Below, in pieces: positions 1 through 8,249 of a stretch of 64,000 bases of DNA (within the stretch, counting starts at the first letter, position 1; each line of letters begins with the position of its first letter). The stretch spans positions 1-64,000 of the forward strand of contig JALOBU010000004.1 in the NCBI GenBank assembly GCA_023228145.1. The letters are read 5' to 3'. Made by a program: the position numbers and the translations under genes. The notes under the pieces were generated by a model that worked only from the letters and a program-made list of their open reading frames with translations, was not told where the DNA came from and did not search any database. This stretch comes from Bacteroidales bacterium. Its GTDB lineage: Bacteria; Bacteroidota; Bacteroidia; Bacteroidales; CAIWKO01.

Positions 1-1
1 T

Positions 2-1021
2 GCCAGCGTTGTGCTAAAGGATTTGGCAAGCAATGAAACTATCAATGTAAGAACTAATTCATACGGAGAAGTGCTTTTGCCTCTTGATCATAAAAGCATT
101 GGCGATAGTTTACGTTATCAACTTAATTTAAGTAAAGAAGGTTATGTCTCCAAAAAAGTTACTCATAAAAGCATCCTAACTATAGGAGAAAACCTGATTA
201 AGGCAGTTATCGGAAAAATTGAAATGGGCGTTGATTTAGCAAAGGTTATAGAAATTAATCCGATATTTTTCGATTTCGATAAATACAATATCAGACAGGA
301 TGCGGCTGTAGATCTGGATAAAATTGTTAAAATTATGAATGAATATCCGAATATGGTAATCGAGTGCGGCTCTCACACCGATTGCCGCGGAAGCGTAGCA
401 TACAATAATGTCCTTTCCGATAACAGGGCCAAATCATCCGTAGAATACATTAAAAAACGCATTGTCAACACGGAACGTGTCAGTGGTAAGGGGTACGGAG
501 AAAGCAAACATGTAAACCGCTGTAAATGCGAAGACTCTTATGTTGTAACTTGTACAGAAGACGAACACCAAATGAACAGGCGAACCGAGTTCCGGGTTGT
601 CGGCTTTTTAGAAGGGAAAGATACTATCAGCAATATTGCCAAGAATGTTAAGGTTATCTACAATTTCCCCAAGTTAAGCAGAAGCTATACAACGCCTCAA
701 TATATAACATTTGAAAGTAACGAGACCAATAATGAGGAAGCAAATTTGAATAAAGAAGAAGTGATTTATCGTATTCAATTATGTGCCATCACCACAAAGC
801 TACCCTTCGACAATCCGCTGTTCAGGGGTTTAGAAAACCTGAGTGTATACAAGAACAAAGGGTTATATAAATACACCTGGGGTGCAACCAATAGTTTAGG
901 CGAAGCTGAAGTTTTGAAAAAACAAATGCAGAAAAAAGGATTTAACGATGCATTTATTGTTCCGTTTTATAAGAACAAACGTATCCCCATGGATGAAGCA
1001 CTTCAAATGGGGTCGAAATAA
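2..1021 (+). CDS. OmpA-family outer-membrane/peptidoglycan-binding protein, 5' end missing
   Basis: The reading frame is open to the left edge of the window, so only the C-terminal part of the gene is seen; the GTG at 11 is probably not the true start. Counting from 11, residues about 1-60 resemble a beta-sandwich segment of the carboxypeptidase-regulatory type. Residues about 80-200 are an OmpA-like peptidoglycan-binding domain, with FFDFDKYNIR near its start and NRRTEFRVV near its end. The last 85 residues resemble a SPOR-like domain. Such proteins anchor the outer membrane to peptidoglycan. In Bacteroidota, combinations of a beta-propeller, a regulatory domain and OmpA occur in PorE-like T9SS-associated proteins, so a T9SS role is possible but is inference because the N-terminus is missing. 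The OmpA call is firm; the SPOR and PorE links are weaker. Confidence 0.85.
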   Translation, partial: ASVVLKDLASNETINVRTNSYGEVLLPLDHKSIGDSLRYQLNLSKEGYVSKKVTHKSILTIGENLIKAVIGKIEMGVDLAKVIEINPIFFDFDKYNIRQDAAVDLDKIVKIMNEYPNMVIECGSHTDCRGSVAYNNVLSDNRAKSSVEYIKKRIVNTERVSGKGYGESKHVNRCKCEDSYVVTCTEDEHQMNRRTEFRVVGFLEGKDTISNIAKNVKVIYNFPKLSRSYTTPQYITFESNETNNEEANLNKEEVIYRIQLCAITTKLPFDNPLFRGLENLSVYKNKGLYKYTWGATNSLGEAEVLKKQMQKKGFNDAFIVPFYKNKRIPMDEALQMGSK

Positions 1022-1047
1022 TTTGCTTTAAAACGCCGGGGTTCTAT

Positions 1048-2055
1048 TTATTTTATTGCCCTTGAAAGTGTTTTAAAAAATTGTTCTTCCCTATCGGCCT
1101 GTTTGCTAATCAATGAGCCAAGTTCTTTTAGTTTTTCTTCGGCAAAATCGCGGTTGCGGCCGAGGCGGGCAGCAAACAAAGAAATTTCGCGCCAGTAGTC
1201 GCCGATTCCCATCATTTGTTTTGAAAGATCAGTGATATCCGGATTATTGAGCACTTCGGCTGCCTGTTTGAGGAAAGTGGCATACATAAAACGAAATCCT
1301 GCTCCCCCCGTGCCCTGGTCTTCCAACAGGACATTTATTTTAGACAACTGATGCGAGAGATCTTCGTTATCAATGGCAAATTTTGGCCATTCGGTGATAT
1401 GCCTGGCAAACTTCCTGATACCTTTCACCCCAAGGAAAGGAATAGGTATCTTCAGCATATAAAAGCATGCTTTTTTAATACCGTTTTTCACTGCTTTAGG
1501 AAAATCAAAATCTTGGGGAATAAAAACCGGGTAAAACAAAAAACCATTGGGCGCCATACTGCCCCCGGCAAAGCGGCCTTTGGTCAGTGATTCTTCCGAT
1601 AGCTCCACGATACGCGGATGGTAGCAATCACTGATAAGATAATTGTTTTCATTTTTGCCTACCACATTGATGAAATGAACATTGATATGCACCCTTAAAT
1701 ATTGCGGAAGGTACTCCATAAAAAAGAAATCCACCTGTGTGGCCACTGGTAGGCCTTTTTCAAGCACCCTGTCGAGCCCAGCCTGCGCCTGCTCCGGGGT
1801 TTTGAAACTTTCGGTATGGAATTTTACACCCAGTTGTTTGCTGATGTTTTTGCGTATCTGCCCTGGCTTATTTCTAACGATAAATGTCGGGAAAGCAAAC
1901 CTGGAGTTATTAAAATACCCAAAAAAAATACCGCTGCCAATGCCGAAAACCATAGATTCGCTGATATCCATGCCGTGATATGATAACTGCGAACTCAGGG
2001 TGCCTGTTTCACAATGTGCCGACATGCGGTGTTCAAAAGGAATGTTTATGTTCAT
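1048..2055 (-). CDS. BtrH-like protein (butirosin biosynthesis H N-terminal domain, DUF4872-type)
   Basis: 335 aa starting at an ATG that overlaps the upstream gene by 4 bp. The N-terminus carries C15 in HCETGTL, and HFINVVGKN (H127) is followed by YLISD (D143). This spacing fits the Cys/His/Asp arrangement of papain-like C39/BtrH folds. BtrH of butirosin biosynthesis moves an acyl group from an acyl carrier protein to an aminoglycoside amine, so members are best regarded as acyltransferases or amidases on small molecules. No signal peptide is seen, so the protein should be cytoplasmic. It is the last gene of a five-gene operon with an ABC-2 exporter and a GT1 glycosyltransferase, which suggests tailoring of an exported glycosylated metabolite. 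Family assignment is good; the substrate is unknown. Confidence 0.8.
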   Translation of the reverse strand: MNINIPFEHRMSAHCETGTLSSQLSYHGMDISESMVFGIGSGIFFGYFNNSRFAFPTFIVRNKPGQIRKNISKQLGVKFHTESFKTPEQAQAGLDRVLEKGLPVATQVDFFFMEYLPQYLRVHINVHFINVVGKNENNYLISDCYHPRIVELSEESLTKGRFAGGSMAPNGFLFYPVFIPQDFDFPKAVKNGIKKACFYMLKIPIPFLGVKGIRKFARHITEWPKFAIDNEDLSHQLSKINVLLEDQGTGGAGFRFMYATFLKQAAEVLNNPDITDLSKQMMGIGDYWREISLFAARLGRNRDFAEEKLKELGSLISKQADREEQFFKTLSRAIK

Positions 2056-2567
2056 TTGTTTTTCTCCTCTGTTTTAGTTATCACGACCCATGGGTTTTGC
2101 ACCTTATGCTGGGCCACACGGAAAGCATCTTTTATATTTTCTTCTTCATGATAAAAATGATAATTAGGGTTTAATCCCGTTGAGGTTTCAATCACCTGAA
2201 AAAAATTTGCCAAAGGAATATTAAATGCTTTTGCATATTTCCCCAGGTCCCCTACTCTGGCTTTTTTAAATCCTGATGGTTTCAGGTGGCATCTGACTTT
2301 TACCTTGCAAATCTTTGCTCTCCCAGCAAGTTCTGCCACCGTCATCTCTCCAAGCACCATGTAGTAATACACAGGAGTTATTTCTCCTTTATACAGGCGT
2401 TCCCTGAGAGTTTTTTCCAGATGGTTTTTTTTATGCCAGAAATCGTCCAAATCGTTTTCGATGATATAAGAGCCGCCCTCGACAGTTCCGTAAGAGCCGT
2501 CATTTTTTTCGGCATACAGGATATATTTCTGGACTTTGTAATCGTGGATTACGTCTTTTTCTTTCAT
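2052..2567 (-). CDS. Hypothetical protein with HTH-like central segment, in BtrH operon
   Basis: 171 aa with an ATG start, 26 bp after the permease gene and overlapping the BtrH-like gene by 4 bp (translational coupling). I do not recognise a named family. The middle part (about residues 72-125) contains MTVAELAGRAKI followed by DLGKYAKAFNIPLANFF. This resembles the helix pattern of XRE-type helix-turn-helix domains (recognition of AELA...GIS, then LxKxAKALNIPLxxFF). The N-terminal 60 residues are charged, with no membrane segment. It may be a local regulator of the operon or a structural partner of the BtrH-like protein. Its position inside the operon, rather than divergently placed, is slightly unusual for an autoregulator. 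Confidence 0.6.
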   Translation of the reverse strand: MKEKDVIHDYKVQKYILYAEKNDGSYGTVEGGSYIIENDLDDFWHKKNHLEKTLRERLYKGEITPVYYYMVLGEMTVAELAGRAKICKVKVRCHLKPSGFKKARVGDLGKYAKAFNIPLANFFQVIETSTGLNPNYHFYHEEENIKDAFRVAQHKVQNPWVVITKTEEKNK

Positions 2568-2593
2568 GAAATTTTTTTTTCAAATTTAAAAAA

Positions 2594-4048
2594 TTATTTT
2601 CTTCTCACAAAAATTAGGAGGGCGATGAGCAGGGAGATGCAGAAAAACGCATTCATTCTGAGCAAGTTCATACCGATATCTTTAAGTCCTGCATCCCGTA
2701 CAAAAATATCAAGGAAACTGTCGATGCCCCAACGCAGTGGCGAAATGACACTGGCTGCCTGCATGGGTTCGGGCATCATGTACACTGGCAGGAAAATCCC
2801 CCCCAATATAGCGAGTATGAGCACCATGAAAGAGCCAAAAATCCCTGCCTGACTTTGAGTGGAAGCAAAGGTGCCAACCAGCAGGCCAAATCCTATTGCA
2901 GCAAAGGCAGAAGAAAAGGCAGCACATAATAAGGCGATATAATTAGTGCCTAATACCAGTGCAGGCATGCCGTAAATCAGCGGAAGCAGGTACATACCTG
3001 TAACAATCATCAGCAACAATTGAAGCAGACAAATGGAAGCATACACAACAACCTTACCCCACAATATAGTAATGTACTTCACAGGCAGCGTTAAGATGCG
3101 ATTGTAAGTTCCTTCATTTCGTTCGGTGAGCAAACTGCCCGCCAGGGGAATAACAATAAAAAACATGGCAAACAGGGCGAAGGCAGGAACATTGTTTTGT
3201 ACCAGCGTAGGTTTGATTACCGCTTTACCGCTTTGGGCATATTGTTCCGCGACAGTAACCAGGTTTTCATTTTCAATGTCATCGTTAAACTTAATTCCAT
3301 TTCGAATATCTTCCGTCATGTCGAGCTCCACCTCACGCGGCTGGGCATCAATCTGAAAGTCAGCAGGCAGGTATTCGCCCATACGGTTTTTAATTTCTTC
3401 AGTAAAAACACCTTCCATTACTTCTAACTGTTGCAGGAGGAAATTTTTTATAGGCTGCTGCAGTTGTGCATTTAACTCATGTGGCAGGGCTTCAAAAAAA
3501 GTACTGAGAATAATTTTTATCTCTGCCGAAAGTATAAGCCGCTCCAGAGAGCTTGTTACTGCATTTTTGTATGAGTCGCGTATGGCAGGGTCATAAATTA
3601 TGCATATGGCTTCATTTTCATGCTCTTTATTTTTCTCAGCTGTTACCAGGGTGTCGAGGGCAAAGCTTTTCTGGATACGTTTTATTGCTTTGGCCCTAGC
3701 ATTTTCTGTAGCTCCTTTGTTTATTATAATACCCACCTGATAATTTCCTGCTGAAATTTCATTTTGTGCAGTGGTAACATCCAAGTTTTTTCCTTTCAGT
3801 TCTTTAATCACATGGAAATATCCGGATTTAATCAGGCCATCTTCGACCGTTTTGCTGAGATATTCTTTATCATTGTCAATAAAAAGAATGTCCGATTTAT
3901 TGTCGTAAAGTTTTTTAAATGCATTTTCCTGTGTACCTGTAACGGCAAGTATCAACACCATGGGCATCAGAAAAAGTATGATTAGTCCCGGGATATCCCT
4001 GATAACCTGAATGTATTCCTTTTTTATGATGGCTTTCAGCGCATTCAT
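2594..4048 (-). CDS. ABC-2 type transporter permease
   Basis: 484 aa. One hydrophobic helix near residues 18-38 (GLIILFLMPMVLILAV) is followed by a long soluble, presumably extracytoplasmic region to about residue 290. At least five more membrane helices make up the C-terminal third. This is the layout of YhhJ/YbhR-like ABC-2 permeases (ABC2_membrane_3). The gene starts 2 bp downstream of the ATPase stop, so the two are translated together and form the exporter. Together with the glycosyltransferase and BtrH-like genes, the likely cargo is a glycosylated lipid-like or small-molecule product, although related exporters also move drugs. Cargo is inference; the permease call is strong. Confidence 0.9.
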   Translation of the reverse strand: MNALKAIIKKEYIQVIRDIPGLIILFLMPMVLILAVTGTQENAFKKLYDNKSDILFIDNDKEYLSKTVEDGLIKSGYFHVIKELKGKNLDVTTAQNEISAGNYQVGIIINKGATENARAKAIKRIQKSFALDTLVTAEKNKEHENEAICIIYDPAIRDSYKNAVTSSLERLILSAEIKIILSTFFEALPHELNAQLQQPIKNFLLQQLEVMEGVFTEEIKNRMGEYLPADFQIDAQPREVELDMTEDIRNGIKFNDDIENENLVTVAEQYAQSGKAVIKPTLVQNNVPAFALFAMFFIVIPLAGSLLTERNEGTYNRILTLPVKYITILWGKVVVYASICLLQLLLMIVTGMYLLPLIYGMPALVLGTNYIALLCAAFSSAFAAIGFGLLVGTFASTQSQAGIFGSFMVLILAILGGIFLPVYMMPEPMQAASVISPLRWGIDSFLDIFVRDAGLKDIGMNLLRMNAFFCISLLIALLIFVRRK

Positions 4049-4050
4049 GA

Positions 4051-4797
4051 TTAATCTCTCAGCTCCCTTCCTGTCAGTTTAATGAATACCTGTCCCAGGT
4101 CGTTGCATCCGGGGTTATTTTTAATCAGTTCCGCCGGTGTTCCGTTGGCAATTATTTTTCCGTCGTCAATTACGGTAACACGATTGCAAAGGTTTTCGGC
4201 TTCTTTCATATAATGCGTGGTATAAACAATGGTTTTTCCCGAGCCGTTCAGTTGCTGAAGGTATTCGTAAATGAGGTTCATAGACTGAGCGTCCACTCCC
4301 AAAGTTGGCTCGTCAAGGAAAATGATATCGGGTTCATGTATCAGTCCTGCAACAAGGTTTGCGCGGCGTTTGATGCCTCCCGAGCATTTTGATATGCGTT
4401 TTTTGGCATGAGTACCCAGCTGAACCACGTCAAGATATTTATCAACAGCACTTTTCAGTTGCCCGCCCTGCAGTCCGTGCAAACGTCCGAAAAATTCCAT
4501 ATTTTCTTTTACAGTTAATGTTGGATAAAGAGCTATCTCCTGAGGTATCAGTCCAATCATATTGTTGAGTTGGCGGTGGTGTTTTCCGATGTCAATGCCG
4601 TTGACATAAACACTGCCTGAGTCAAACTTCAGCAAGCCGCAAATCACGGAAATCAGTGTAGTTTTTCCAGCTGCATTGGGGCCGAGCAACCCTAAAAACT
4701 CCCCTTCAAAAACTTCCATGTCAACACCCTTCAATACTTCCCCGGGGTTGCCTTTATATGTTTTTATCAGTTTTGAAATCTGGATGATTCCGTGCAT
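4051..4797 (-). CDS. ABC transporter ATP-binding protein (ABC-2 exporter family)
   Basis: 248 aa from the ATG at 4797; a TTG at 4827 would add ten residues without homology character, so the inner start is preferred. Walker A is GPNAAGKTT (residues 39-47, with Ala where Gly is usual). The signature reads CSGGIKRR (138-145, Cys in place of Leu). Walker B with the catalytic Glu is IIFLDEPTLGVD, and the switch His lies in YTTHYM. This is a DrrA/CcmA-like nucleotide-binding subunit energising the adjacent permease. It lies 53 bp after the glycosyltransferase gene and 2 bp before the permease. The substitutions in Walker A and the signature are mild and compatible with activity. Confidence 0.9.
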   Translation of the reverse strand: MHGIIQISKLIKTYKGNPGEVLKGVDMEVFEGEFLGLLGPNAAGKTTLISVICGLLKFDSGSVYVNGIDIGKHHRQLNNMIGLIPQEIALYPTLTVKENMEFFGRLHGLQGGQLKSAVDKYLDVVQLGTHAKKRISKCSGGIKRRANLVAGLIHEPDIIFLDEPTLGVDAQSMNLIYEYLQQLNGSGKTIVYTTHYMKEAENLCNRVTVIDDGKIIANGTPAELIKNNPGCNDLGQVFIKLTGRELRD

Positions 4798-4850
4798 ACA
4801 TTTCTGAAAGGCTGCTAAATTAATCAAATAATCTTTAAACAGGAAATGTA

Positions 4851-6137
4851 TTAAACCGATGGATGTAAAAATTTTTCAATCAGTTCAACGGTTTCCACAG
4901 GGGCATTGTGCTGTTGAAAATCCCTGCTAATGCGAGAGGCATTTTCTTTATAGACAGGGTTATTAAAAATTTCGCTCACTGCTCTGGCAATTTTTTTAGG
5001 TTTGGGATGGCCGGTGCCCAGGTTAATGCCCACCTTGAAATAATTTATTCTTGCAGCAATTTCAGGCTTATCTTCCGAGTCGCCGGCCACTATGAGCGGC
5101 ACACCATAATTCAGTGCGGTAATCACCCCGCCAAAACCACCGTTTGTAATCATCAGGCTGGCATAAGGCATAATATCAGCATAAGGCATAAACTCCTCGA
5201 TGATTATATTTTCTTTGGGACATTGTTTTTTCAGATCTTCCATAAACTCCTTCCCTGTGGCGACAAGAATGAGGGCATCCATGTCATGCACAGCTTTCAG
5301 GGCGGGGATAATCAATTTGTCATAATCATGAATGTTCACGGAGCCCTGGGTAATAAAAATAACAGGCTTTCCGCTATTTAGTTTGTCAAGCCAGTAAAAA
5401 TGTTTATGATTTGAATTTTCGGGGATAGCCGGACCCGTAAAATGAATCTGCTGAGGTAAATATTTCCATTTAAATTCAAAAGCCCGGGTATTAAATTTTA
5501 TAAAGAGTTTGCTAATAAAAATATTATGGATCAGAAAAAAATGTTCCATAGATTTCAGGCCAAGCTGCCTGCGGGTTTTGTTAATATACCTTTGCACTCC
5601 GACAAAAAATATTTTCGTTACCATACAGTTCACGATGCGGTTTCTATGAATGCCGTAAACATCAGTTCTAGGGAAAATGCCTGCCCCGGGAAATGGCACT
5701 TCATCATCGTAAAAAAACAAGGGTGAATTGCAATACACTATCCATGGTAATTTGTTGCTTTCGGCATAAGGAATAGCTCCGGTAAACCATTCATCCGTGA
5801 GGAGCACATCGGCATGAAACTCCTGAAGTATCTCTTTCATGTCGAGGTACTGGCCCTGCATGTTGTCGTAAAATACATGCTTGATGAAGAAGGAAGCATG
5901 TCTGAACAGGCTTTTTTCCGGCAAGTTTGGAAATTCCGCACGGATGGTGCTGTCGTGGAAATCCCTGGCTTCTTTAAAAGGAAAAAAACGAGCTCCTGTA
6001 CTTTCTATAAGCTGCTTGTATTTTTTTCCGCAGTACCAGCATACCTCATGTCCGCGGCTGATAAGCAGCTTTGCCAGCGGGACAGCAGGGTTGACGTGTC
6101 CGGAGAGTGGTACCGATGCGAGGAGGATTTTTGCCAT
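4851..6137 (-). CDS. GT1-family glycosyltransferase (UGT/MGT-like)
   Basis: 428 aa starting MAKILLASVPLSGHVNP. The GHVNP motif (residues 13-17) is the N-terminal acceptor-site signature of GT-B fold GT1 enzymes, with H14 in the position of the usual catalytic base. The C-terminal donor-binding half has the PYADIMPYASLMITNGG stretch, then a conserved GVPLIV. The motif that is HGGxxT in macrolide and plant enzymes is NGGFGG here. GT1 enzymes transfer a sugar from a nucleotide sugar to a small lipophilic acceptor. It is the first gene of the operon with the ABC exporter and BtrH-like gene, directly downstream of a TAnnTTTG box. Acceptor and sugar cannot be read from sequence. Confidence 0.88.
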   Translation of the reverse strand: MAKILLASVPLSGHVNPAVPLAKLLISRGHEVCWYCGKKYKQLIESTGARFFPFKEARDFHDSTIRAEFPNLPEKSLFRHASFFIKHVFYDNMQGQYLDMKEILQEFHADVLLTDEWFTGAIPYAESNKLPWIVYCNSPLFFYDDEVPFPGAGIFPRTDVYGIHRNRIVNCMVTKIFFVGVQRYINKTRRQLGLKSMEHFFLIHNIFISKLFIKFNTRAFEFKWKYLPQQIHFTGPAIPENSNHKHFYWLDKLNSGKPVIFITQGSVNIHDYDKLIIPALKAVHDMDALILVATGKEFMEDLKKQCPKENIIIEEFMPYADIMPYASLMITNGGFGGVITALNYGVPLIVAGDSEDKPEIAARINYFKVGINLGTGHPKPKKIARAVSEIFNNPVYKENASRISRDFQQHNAPVETVELIEKFLHPSV

Positions 6138-6145
6138 ATTGTTTG

Positions 6146-6153
6146 CAAAATTA
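6146..6153 (-). promoter_or_regulatory. Candidate -7 box for the GT1/ABC/BtrH operon
   Basis: TAATTTTG on the minus strand, a match to the Bacteroidota -7 consensus TAnnTTTG, 8 bp before the glycosyltransferase ATG. The leader would be very short or absent. No convincing -33 element was seen. Confidence 0.5.
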
Positions 6154-6259
6154 TTAATTTTCTATGATGCTTATAAACGGAATGCTTAGACATTAAATTA
6201 TAAACAAACCCTGTTAATAAAAAAATTTAGTAAGCACACCTACTCATGCCTGCTTTAGG

Positions 6260-6267
6260 TAAATTTG
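6260..6267 (+). promoter_or_regulatory. Candidate -7 box for parE
   Basis: TAAATTTG matches TAnnTTTG and lies 14 bp before the ATG at 6282. It is downstream of the alternative ATG at 6246, which supports 6282 as the true start. Confidence 0.5.
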
Positions 6268-6281
6268 CAAAAATTTTCTCT

Positions 6282-8135
6282 ATGACTTTCGAAGCTCACG
6301 GATATAATGAAGAGTCCATACGGACACTGGAATGGAACGAGCACATACGGCAGCGCCCGGGGATGTATATCGGCAAACTTGGCGACGGCACCTCACCCGA
6401 TGACGGCATCTATGTGCTGCTGAAAGAAACCCTTGACAACGCCATTGACGAGTTTACCATGGGGTTCGGCAAAACCCTCGATATCACTATCAAAGAACAG
6501 ACGGTCATCGTGCGCGACTACGGAAGAGGCATCCCCCTGAACAAACTCGCCGACTGCGTATCAAAAATTAATACAGGCGCAAAATACGATAATAGTGTAT
6601 TCACAAAAACAGTCGGATTGAACGGGGTGGGTTCCAAAGCGGTGAATGCGCTTTCGGCATTCTTCAGGGCACAGTCGGTGCGCGATAAAAAAATTAAAAC
6701 CGTTGATTTTGAAAGGGGCTTGATGGTTAAGGAAGAAAAAATCAAAGACTGTGAACTGCAAGACGGCACCATCATTAAATTTACTCCCGACGAAGCGATA
6801 TTCGGAAATTTCCGCTTCATCAACGAATACGTTGAAAAGATGCTGTGGAATTATGCCTTTCTGAACAACGGCCTTACGATAATTTTCAATGGTCAAAAAT
6901 TTGTGGCGAAAAACGGCCTGCTCGACCTGCTGAACAACTATATTGACGGAGCCATCCTCTACCCCATCATCCACATTAAAGAAAACGGCTTTGAATGCGC
7001 CATCACGCACAGCGCTTCCAAATATAATGAAGAATATTACTCATTCGTCAACGGGCAACACACCACACAGGGAGGCACACACCTGCAGGCATTCCGCGAA
7101 GCCGTGGTAAAAACCATACGGGAGTTTTACAAAAAAGAATACGAGCCCAGCGACATACGTGAATCCATTTTGGCAGCCATCAGTATAAAAGTACAGGAAC
7201 CGGTGTTTGAATCTCAGACAAAAACCAAGCTCGGCTCCCAGCACATTGAACCCAAAGGCCCCGGTATCCGCAACTACATTCAGGATATTATCAAAAAACA
7301 TCTTGACAACTACCTGCACATAAATACAGAAACGGCAGAGATACTTCAACGCAAGATAATGCAGTCGGAAAAAGAGCGCAAAGAGCTTGCCAGCATAAAA
7401 AAACTGGCAAAAGACAGTATCAAAAAGGTGAGCCTGCACAATAAAAAACTCCGCGATTGCCGTATTCATTATAACAGCAACGAAGATCGGCGTTATGAAA
7501 GTACGCTATTTATCACCGAAGGTGATTCCGCCAGCGGGTCCATCACCAAATCAAGAGATGTAAACACCCAGGCAGTGTTCAGCCTGAGAGGCAAACCACT
7601 AAACTGTTTCGGCCTCACAAAAAAAGTTTGTTACGAAAATGAAGAGTTCAACCTTTTGCAATCCTCTTTAAATATTGAAGATGATATTGAAAACTTGCGT
7701 TATAACAACATCGTGATTGCCACCGATGCCGACGTAGACGGCATGCACATACGTATGCTACTGGTAACTTTCTTTTTGCAGTTTTACCCTGAAGTCATCA
7801 GGACGGGACATCTGTATATTTTGCAAACCCCACTCTTCCGTGTACGCAACAAAAAGAAAACCATATACTGTTACAGCGATGCTGAAAAAAACCGAGCTAT
7901 CTCCGAACTCGGCACCAATCCCGAAATAACACGCTTCAAAGGGCTGGGTGAAATCTCCCCTGAAGAGTTTAAACACTTTATAGGTCCGAAAATGCGCCTC
8001 GAGCCGGTGATGCTCACCAAAGACTCTCCCATCAAAGGTTTATTATCATTTTATATGGGAAAAAATACCGCCGAACGCCAGGATTTCATCATTGAAAATC
8101 TGAAGGTGGAGTTGGATGTCGTGGGGGAAGGTTAG
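6282..8135 (+). CDS. parE: DNA topoisomerase IV subunit B (type IIA topoisomerase ATPase subunit)
   Basis: 617 aa from the ATG at 6282. The upstream ATG at 6246 would put a promoter-like TAAATTTG inside the coding region. The GHKL ATPase domain shows ETLDNAIDE with the Mg-binding Asn at N53, and RGIP. The transducer follows, then the TOPRIM domain with EGDSASG (E413) and the DADVDG acidic motif (D482, D484). The C-terminus has RFKGLGE, typical of GyrB/ParE. ParE hydrolyses ATP to drive decatenation and relaxation with ParC. The usual partner gene parC is not adjacent, since the next gene is a radical SAM protein. ParE rather than GyrB is chosen from the short length and the EHIRQRPGMYIG context; GyrB is less likely. 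Confidence 0.9.
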   Translation: MTFEAHGYNEESIRTLEWNEHIRQRPGMYIGKLGDGTSPDDGIYVLLKETLDNAIDEFTMGFGKTLDITIKEQTVIVRDYGRGIPLNKLADCVSKINTGAKYDNSVFTKTVGLNGVGSKAVNALSAFFRAQSVRDKKIKTVDFERGLMVKEEKIKDCELQDGTIIKFTPDEAIFGNFRFINEYVEKMLWNYAFLNNGLTIIFNGQKFVAKNGLLDLLNNYIDGAILYPIIHIKENGFECAITHSASKYNEEYYSFVNGQHTTQGGTHLQAFREAVVKTIREFYKKEYEPSDIRESILAAISIKVQEPVFESQTKTKLGSQHIEPKGPGIRNYIQDIIKKHLDNYLHINTETAEILQRKIMQSEKERKELASIKKLAKDSIKKVSLHNKKLRDCRIHYNSNEDRRYESTLFITEGDSASGSITKSRDVNTQAVFSLRGKPLNCFGLTKKVCYENEEFNLLQSSLNIEDDIENLRYNNIVIATDADVDGMHIRMLLVTFFLQFYPEVIRTGHLYILQTPLFRVRNKKKTIYCYSDAEKNRAISELGTNPEITRFKGLGEISPEEFKHFIGPKMRLEPVMLTKDSPIKGLLSFYMGKNTAERQDFIIENLKVELDVVGEG

Positions 8136-8181
8136 GAGGAAGTTGAAAGTTCAAAGTTAGATGTTAGAAGTTGAAAGTGTT
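8136..8181. repeat. Short degenerate direct repeats after parE
   Basis: The spacer holds imperfect copies of an AAGTTnAAAGTT-like unit (gaagttgaaagtt, caaagttagatgtt, agaagttgaaagtg). Similar low-complexity tracts occur at 10478-10600 and 23687-23732, always in intergenic DNA. Confidence 0.5.
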
Positions 8182-8249
8182 TTTGAATAATATTTCCGTA
8201 ATTTTATTCGTTTTCTTTTTACAAATCTTTTCATTACTTTTACATCTTA

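Noticed and set aside
4798..4827. TTG start for the ABC ATPase adding ten residues
   Set aside because: The ATG at 4797 begins the conserved domain; no family sequence lies upstream.
6246..6281. In-frame ATG upstream of parE giving 12 extra residues
   Set aside because: A TAnnTTTG box lies between the two starts, so the extra codons would not be transcribed from it, and the family begins near MTFEAHGY.
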